64,000 nt of DNA, taken from assembly GCF_932274485.2 (NCBI RefSeq), contig NC_065882.2, forward strand, positions 66,625,431 through 66,689,430, read 5' to 3'. This document shows positions 57,916-64,000 of this stretch, piece by piece. Position 1 is the first letter of the stretch. Each line of letters opens with the position of its first letter. The notes beneath the pieces were generated by a model that had not been told where the DNA came from, ran no database searches, and saw only the letters and a list, made by a program, of their open reading frames with translations. Made by a program: the position numbers and the translations under genes. This DNA comes from Patella vulgata (lineage: Eukaryota > Mollusca > Gastropoda > Patellidae).

Positions 57916-57957
57916 CTAGGTATATTATGAGAACAAGGAAGGTATACATTCGTATAA
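57916..57957 (-). promoter_or_regulatory. Conserved 5'-flank block, copy 3
   Basis: On the plus strand tatattatgagaacaaggaa then ggtatacattcgtataa, matched at 17283-17322 and 7083-7122. It is 120-160 bp upstream of the ATG. Promoter or 5' UTR role is inferred from conservation only. Confidence 0.45.
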
Positions 57958-57995
57958 AAGGAACATAACAATTAAGTAAGGTACATGTATATCAG

Positions 57996-58367
57996 GGGGA
58001 TCACGGTGGCTAAGTGGGTAGGGCGCTGGCTCGCTAGCCTGGAGGTCGGGTGTTCGATCCCTGCATTGGCCGAGAAAGTTCATCCCGATTTTCTGGCGTG
58101 GTTCTCCCTTGTCAGTGATGCAGGACGGAGGGGCTGACAAGGACAGCTGTCTAGTCGTTCGGATGGGACGAAAAACCGAGGTCCCGTGTACTCATTGGCG
58201 TGCACGTAAAAGATCCCTTGACAGTTGGAATTCGATATAAGAGTAGGCCGTAGTGCCGCTGTCCGGGCAAAATTTCCCTCATAGCACACTGTATGGCGTA
58301 TGCCCGTCTTCATTAGCCCAGTTCGGAGCAAAACAGTAGGACGTTAAACTCCATTTCATTTCATTTC
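57996..58367 (+). mobile_element. SINE-A, full length, in the 5' flank
   Basis: Flanked by a 13-bp target duplication acatgtatatcag at 57983-57995 and 58368-58380. A box gtggctaagtggg, B box gggtgttcgatccc. Confidence 0.94.
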
Positions 58368-58730
58368 ACATGTATATCAGTAAGTATATACTGTTTCTTC
58401 GCTGTTTAAATATAGTGACGGGTATACCACTTAAAGCATAATTTCTTTCTTGAACATCTGATACCACTTTGCATTTGACAAATTTATACAGCTAACAAAC
58501 TGTGTACTTTTGTATTTAAACTATTGTCGTTAGACTGATCATCGAATTATCCACCGTTTGCCCTGAAGAGTTACCGTACTTGTAGTCGCGTGTCACTTTG
58601 TGCTAAGTGAGAGGGACACAGTTACGAGCTTTGGGTAATGGTTTTGAGTTTCTGAGCCCCCTCTCAAATGGCAAAAAATCACGCGGTTTCAATGCGGTTT
58701 TCAACATTATAACCATAATCATAATGCTCA

Positions 58731-59102
58731 GGGGGATCACGTGGCTAAGTGGGTAAGACGCTGGCTCGCTAGCCTGGAGGTCGGGTCTTCGATCCCGACA
58801 TTGGCCGAGAAAGTTCATCCAGATTTTCCAGCGTGGTTTCCCCGTGTCAGTGATGCAGGACGGAGGGCCTGACAAGGACAGCTGTCTAGTCGTTCGGATG
58901 GGACGAAAAACCGAGGTCCCGTGTACGCATTGGCGTGCACGTAAAAGATCCCTTGGCAATTGGAATTCGATATAAGAGTAGGCAGTAGTGCCGCTGCCCG
59001 GGCAGAATTTCCCTCATAGCACACTGTATGGCGTCTGCCCGTCTTCATTAGCCCAGTTTAGGAGCAGAACAGTAGGACGTTAAACCCTATTTCATTTCAT
59101 TT
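58731..59102 (+). mobile_element. SINE-A, full length
   Basis: Flanked by 11-bp target duplication cataatgctca at 58720-58730 and 59103-59113. Very like the copy 370 bp to its left and the one at 26145. Confidence 0.94.
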
Positions 59103-60664
59103 CATAATGCTCAAACCGTGTGAAAGATATATCGTGGGTCAGATATGCTACAATTCGACTCTAGTATGTTCCACACAGCCCAATATTACCTGGTGGCACC
59201 GGTAGGGACTACCACCGCACCCCACCCCTCCCTCGCATACACATATAAATATTGTTTTGGGGGGCCTGGACGGGATCTTGTTCCTCATGCAAAATCATGG
59301 GTCACCACGCCCCAAAATCAATAGGGATGTGGGAGCGGCCGTGTTAATTGATGTAATAAAGAAGAACGGTGGAAACGGTACGACCGCGAAGGAAATAAAG
59401 AAGGGGTAGAACATAGAACCTTTGTCATTGGTAGAGAGAAAGAAAGCTGAGGAGTTTACGGTATATCTTGTTTGGGGTAATACTAGTGAATGGTTGGTAT
59501 TATTTCAGGGTGTTTGGCACAGTAGGTACTATGTTCTCTGGGTTGTGGCAAGCAATAAAATAAGGGTGGATGGCGGGTCAGTCGGATGTATAGCTGTGAG
59601 TTAAGTAGGTGAAGTGGATATAAGTTTCGAGGCAATACTAGATATAAATAATTTTAAATCAACAGGCGTGCGGGGGGGGGGGGGGGGATTTCATTTTGTT
59701 AGGCATTTGATAGAGGGGCTTTCTTTTATAAAAGGACAAACTTACGGACCAATCGCCTTAGTGGCTTTTAAATGGTAAAGTTGTGGCTAGATTAAGGTGT
59801 CTTTTCTATTACTTCACTTCAGAAAGTTGAATGTAAATTCAAAAGCCTTGCATTTCCTATTTTTTTTTTAAAAAAAAAGCCGTGTTTAAGGAACAGGGTT
59901 TGTTCAATGACGTGTTCTCTGCTCAAGGGAAGCTATCCTAAAGACCATTTGTCCCGCGACGGTCGCAGGGTTTGATTGTGAGAGCATTTTATGTGTCCCT
60001 ACTTATGTAGTCTTGAGTATTGTAACCAAGTCTCTTTTAGGTCTTCTTAAATCGAGTCCAAGTAACTTCTATACAATTTATTAAGCCTCGATTAATGAAT
60101 TACTTTACAATAGTTGGGGTCTAGCTAGAACAATGGTTGGGTTGTAAAGAATTTCACCAATGACCAGTAGGGGACCCCTCTATTGTTAAGATTTCAGTAT
60201 CTGTTTAATTCAACAAGGAATATATAGAAAACATATGGAGTAAACCGCTTTGTTAATCAAATGATAATCCGCCCCATTGCATTGACATCTAAGAAGACCA
60301 AAAAAAAAAAATACATTGTTTCACATGCTGGAGATATCGGGTACTCGCTTCTACAACAATTGTGACCGGTTTGTACCTTCAAATATTACAAGAGTCTGCT
60401 GGAATGGTTCTTCAATCTTTAATACTGCATACAATTACGGGACCGCGGATAACCGATTAGAACCTAATATGTCGGGTGGATTTAAAAGACTCATCTAATC
60501 AATAGTTTGGACATAAACAATCATTGATGTAATAGTTTACAATATCAGAAATACAAAAAAAATGGCAAAAAAAAACAATTTATAAATTAAGGACACGGCT
60601 GACATTTTCACAATAAAGGATTATAATATATACATATCGATGGCATTAAATAACGTTATTTCAT
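59103..60664. other. No gene recognised
   Basis: Contains a G-run at 59671-59687 and poly-T/poly-A at 59861-59878. From about 60405 it is colinear with the segmental duplicate at 20286. No exons were recognised. Confidence 0.5.
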
Positions 60665-60965
60665 ACTTCGCTAGTTACTGAGACGCTGGATCGCTAGCCT
60701 GGGGGTAGCGGGTTGGTTTCCGGTGTTGGCCGAGAAAGTTCATCGGGATTTTTCGGCGTGGTTTCCCCTCGTAAGTGGTGAATGAAGGAGGGCCTGACAA
60801 GTAAAGCTGTTTGGCTGTTGGAATGGGACGAAAAACCGAGGTCCCGTGTACAGAATTCCCGTGGCCGTAATGCCACTGTCAGTTCTAAATTTCCCTCATA
60901 GCACACTTTATGGGGCATGCCAGTCTTCATTAACCCAGTTGGGCGTTAAACCCCATTTCATTTCA
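60665..60965 (+). mobile_element. SINE-A, older copy
   Basis: Head partly degenerate (gagacgctggatcgctagcc), middle gggacgaaaaaccgaggtcc, tail gggcgttaaaccccatttca. Several internal deletions; no target duplication seen. The duplicate at 20580 lacks it. Confidence 0.8.
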
Positions 60966-61064
60966 CCTTTTAATAGCACACATACGATTAATGTTTTGAG
61001 AGAACAGTAATTGTCCCGAAAATTTAGTTTGAAGCCCATTGTTACTATTAGAACTGTTAAAGGT

Positions 61065-61960
61065 GCATTATGTAAGATTTAGATAAAGAACTGACAATTC
61101 TCGCTCATATTCCTGAATCAATGGCTCGAGAAAACCCTCTCTGGCCATTGCTGGGTTGGCTTCTGAATCTTGAGCTTTTGAGGGAGTGTGTCTATTCTTC
61201 CCGTTCAATCAAATCTATCTAAAGTACAGCAACACGACAGCCCTTCGTTTAATCTGGGGTCTTCCCTAAAACTTTGGAAAGTGATTTAAGATATTTAAAA
61301 CAGTGAAACCATTGTTCGTCTCCAAACAGTATTGTTTACATTGAATTCGTTTTGATAGCCTCTTTTGTCACGCAATTAGTTTTTCTGCAGTATTCCGCTA
61401 TGTACTGGTTAATTGGGCATACTAAAATCGTGAGTCATGACGTAACGTTATGTAAACATATTTGGTCCAATTTGGAGCTCTGTTTAAAGCATAATGCTAT
61501 TGTTACGCAGTTAGCTATTGGTTGTTAATCGGACTATTGACCAGTCATAATTTAGAACAGATATTTGCTTCCTTTACAGCATTGTTAAGTGGATTTAGGT
61601 CTAATCAAACGAAACACTGCGAGGAGTATGATTTTCGCTATATAAGTTTAAAAATGGATAATGAAAAAAGGAATATATAGAAAATTTCTGAGCTAAATAA
61701 TCAATATTGAAAGTTTTGATAAAAATAGCGTAGTCTCGATTTTCATTACTACCATTGTTATAATGATATTATCCATTGTTAAATTAAATTATTAAATGTC
61801 TACCAATTCATTAAAAACCAAGGCCATCCAATGTTCTTGGGAGTTGATTATGGGCTTGGCATGTGAATACATGTCTAATTAATGATTCATATAACATCTG
61901 AGGTCAATTGAAATACCTACAATAGACAGATTTAGCTCTTACATTCTCTTAAGTAGTATC
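61065..61960. mobile_element. MITE-like repeat copies
   Basis: gtgcattatgtaagatttag and gaactgacaattctcgctca at the left, and attaatgattcatataacat then gacagatttagctcttacat at the right; related to 8355-8760, 46205-46495 and 57370-57550. Possibly two copies with opposite orientations. Confidence 0.45.
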
Positions 61961-63831
61961 TGATATATTCCAAATTATTTAAGATTTTTTTAAAAATATT
62001 CTATGTATATAAATTGTTGCAGAAGAATGCCATAACCGGCACGGTTATTAATACTTTATCAAGAAGTGTTTGTTGTTAAAAAAATAAGTAATATATGTCT
62101 AGGAGTACCACCAGTGCAGGTAGGTATATTATTTCGACATCAATAGCAATAAGATATTTAACATAAAGCAGACTATATAGATACAGTCTGACACAATACC
62201 GTTTTATTGAGAAAGTTTGTGTAAATATTTGAAAATTGCCCCGTGTATATATAATGACATTCAATGGTCTATTTATAATCTATAATCTATACATTTGGTG
62301 GTCGCAATAACAGGTATCAATGAACTGTTTATATTAGTACAGAATATATATATATATATATCTTTAAACCCATTGATCGTCATTAATTTGTATTTTTCAA
62401 TCACGTTCGTAATCCTCGCTAAAATGTGCACACATTTAATATCTTACATAATATTAAGAGAATAAAATTAAAATCTCAACGAAAGATAATCTACCAGGTC
62501 CGTCATTTCATCACACATGAGTAAATACTGATCTGAATTGAACATGTTCGGACTGACATTCAACATTCACAATCGTATAGTCTGCAAGAAATAACGGACC
62601 TCTCAAATGACGATCAGCTACGTTAGAATAATTGCTATACGTTTATAAGTTAAAGCACAGACAAACAAAAACGAATCTGCACTTTGTAAGGATGTTCTAA
62701 AAGCTCCGTAAAATTAATCTGAAACATAGTTCTTATCATGAAGTTGTGCAAGTAGAATGTCTAAGAACATGGCCTGGGTCTCTTATCATTGAGACAAAAC
62801 TAGATGGGTTTTCAACATTTGAGAACAACTAGATCATTGGCTAGATTATCCGGTATTTTACATCATCATGTACTCTTTAAGGGAGGTAACTAGCCCCAAA
62901 ACAAAAATGACGACGCCCATGAAATTCATTTAAGAATTGCCATTTTAGAAAAATCTATTTGTTTTTATTGTGAAATTTCTCTGTTCTAGGATCATATCTA
63001 TGGTTCTTATTAATACTAATTCATCGTCAGAATTCATATTTTGTTTTACAATAATGCATGAATATTATAGAGATAGCGTCTATAACTTAGTTGTAAGTTT
63101 TTGTTTAATATTTTGCTGAACATCTCTGCTTACTTGTTTGAGTCCAGTATCTGCTCCTTTGAACACAAGAAGACCAATGAAATGAAATTCAGGAACAAAT
63201 AAGAAAACTTCTGGGCTTACTCGCCCATCAATATTTCAATATTTAATAATTCTCTATTTGTAAGAACCCAAAAGTCAACATTCATATATGGTGTTGAGTA
63301 AGTACAAATAACACAGTGTCTAACTATATTCCTCCAAGGTGCCTTAACAAGACCGTTGGCAGGGAACGTAGAAAACCATTAATTATAAACCAAATCAACA
63401 TAACTGCCAAATTTGGTTTGTATCTACCAAATGACACAGAAAACGTTTAAATTTATCTTGTCAAGGCACCCGTTATCCAACTTCTTCCGATGAACTATAG
63501 TTAAATAATAACTGACCAATCAATTACTAAGTTTGATTGAGATCCATAGAGCACTTTAGGTCAAATGTATGAAAATGTGTAAATTTGCCCTTTTTCAAGA
63601 GTCATGCACCTCATTTGAACTAATATGAATAATAATTAACATCATTGTTGCGATAATATTTACAGCTATATAAGTCTTTTATTCTATTTAATTAGGATAG
63701 GAAATCATCTGAACTAAATTACAACTAAATCTATGACCATTACATATGCCTGATATTTTTAACAACCATGTTCTGCATGTGATCAAACAAATCCAAATCC
63801 GCCCTTCTACACTATATATTACACTTTTGTT
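61961..63831. repeat. Segmental duplicate of ~20800-22736
   Basis: Colinear flank between the neighbour-gene stop and the leader module, see 20286-22767. No coding exon recognised. A short (ta)n run at 62346-62362. Confidence 0.85.
63678..63683 (-). terminator. Possible polyadenylation signal of the neighbour receptor gene
   Basis: AATAAA on the minus strand about 150 bp downstream of the stop, kept in the duplicate (22611-22616). Confidence 0.4.
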
Positions 63832-64000
63832 TTATTGTAAACCAAGGTTTACATATGCAGGATCTGGATTTAATGTTTGATATTGATTTGCTGCTTCATC
63901 TTGTTGAATTGAAACTTGTTGTAGAGTATCATAAGTAATATCATCAGATGTAGAGTTATCTCCTCCTGTTGTTGATGTATTTATAGTAGACTGATTATTA
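63832..64000 (-). CDS. Last exon of the neighbouring receptor gene (tyrosine-motif tail)
   Basis: The minus strand is open from the window edge to TAA at 63834-63832, 56 codons. It reads a polar Ser/Thr/Asn-rich stretch, then DDITYDTLQQV, NQYQTLNPDPAYVNLGLQ-stop. YDTL, YQTL and YVNL are YxxL motifs; the last two are five residues apart (L to Y), close to but shorter than the 6-8 of a classical ITAM. YVNL also fits the YxN consensus. Such tails occur in CED-1/MEGF10-like engulfment receptors and activating immune receptors. The rest of the gene lies outside the window, so the ectodomain is unknown. It is placed about 6 kb upstream of the receptor phosphatase leader. Confidence 0.78.
   Translation of the reverse strand, partial: NNQSTINTSTTGGDNSTSDDITYDTLQQVSIQQDEAANQYQTLNPDPAYVNLGLQ

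Larger units (their letters stand above)
57580..58560. repeat. 5'-flank/leader module, copy 3
   Basis: Matches copies at 6538-7620 and 16838-17500. Interrupted by a SINE-A at 57996-58367 that is at a different site from the SINE-A in copy 1. Confidence 0.87.

Overview
The window is animal nuclear DNA: AT-rich, split genes with GT-AG introns, several SINE, LINE and DNA-transposon families, and long repeat-filled introns. A lophotrochozoan, most likely a mollusc, fits best. That rests on the receptor architecture (many MEGF-type EGF repeats joined to tandem tyrosine phosphatase domains, with a fucolectin domain next door) and on tRNA-derived SINEs; no species can be named from sequence alone.

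The main gene lies on the minus strand from 57796 to 29279. I could assemble 20 coding exons with consistent phases (5328 nt, 1775 residues). It encodes a receptor-type protein tyrosine phosphatase: leader, one 3.07-kb exon with about 24 EGF/laminin-EGF-like modules (16 of them near-identical 43-residue repeats), a further EGF-like exon, one transmembrane helix, a juxtamembrane segment with four YxN motifs, a D1 phosphatase domain with an intact [10 protein letters not shown] signature and WPD loop, and a degenerate D2 domain. One short conserved piece of D1 (the QGP region) was not found.

To its right, the last exon of another minus-strand gene (63832-64000) encodes a tail with three YxxL-type tyrosine motifs. 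To its left the same genomic module, neighbour tail plus 5' flank plus leader exon, has been copied: a leader exon and a broken neighbour tail at 17169-17229 and 22737-22767, and another leader exon at 6868-6928. The leftmost leader is followed by a phase-matched fucolectin-type exon (2887-3102) instead of EGF repeats. The window therefore looks like a tandem cluster of cell-surface receptors that share a leader exon and 5' flank but differ in ectodomain and tail.

Layout: 1-1090 reverse transcriptase remnant; 2887-6928 start of the fucolectin receptor; 3690-8240 and 10345-18125 segmental duplicates; 12432-16838 repeat-rich insert; 18300-20290 foldback and tandem-core elements; 20286-22767 copy of the neighbour/5' flank block; 23127-24520 retroelement with a nested LINE; 25783-27645 Tc1-like transposon with a nested SINE; 29279-57796 receptor phosphatase; 57797-63831 its 5' flank with three SINEs; 63832-64000 tail of the next receptor.

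Two tRNA-derived SINE families recur. SINE-A is about 370 bp with a (TTTCA)n tail; SINE-B is about 250-300 bp with a (CT)n tail. Many SINE-A copies have clear target-site duplications. Several palindromic (foldback/MITE-like) elements and minisatellites lie in introns and between genes.
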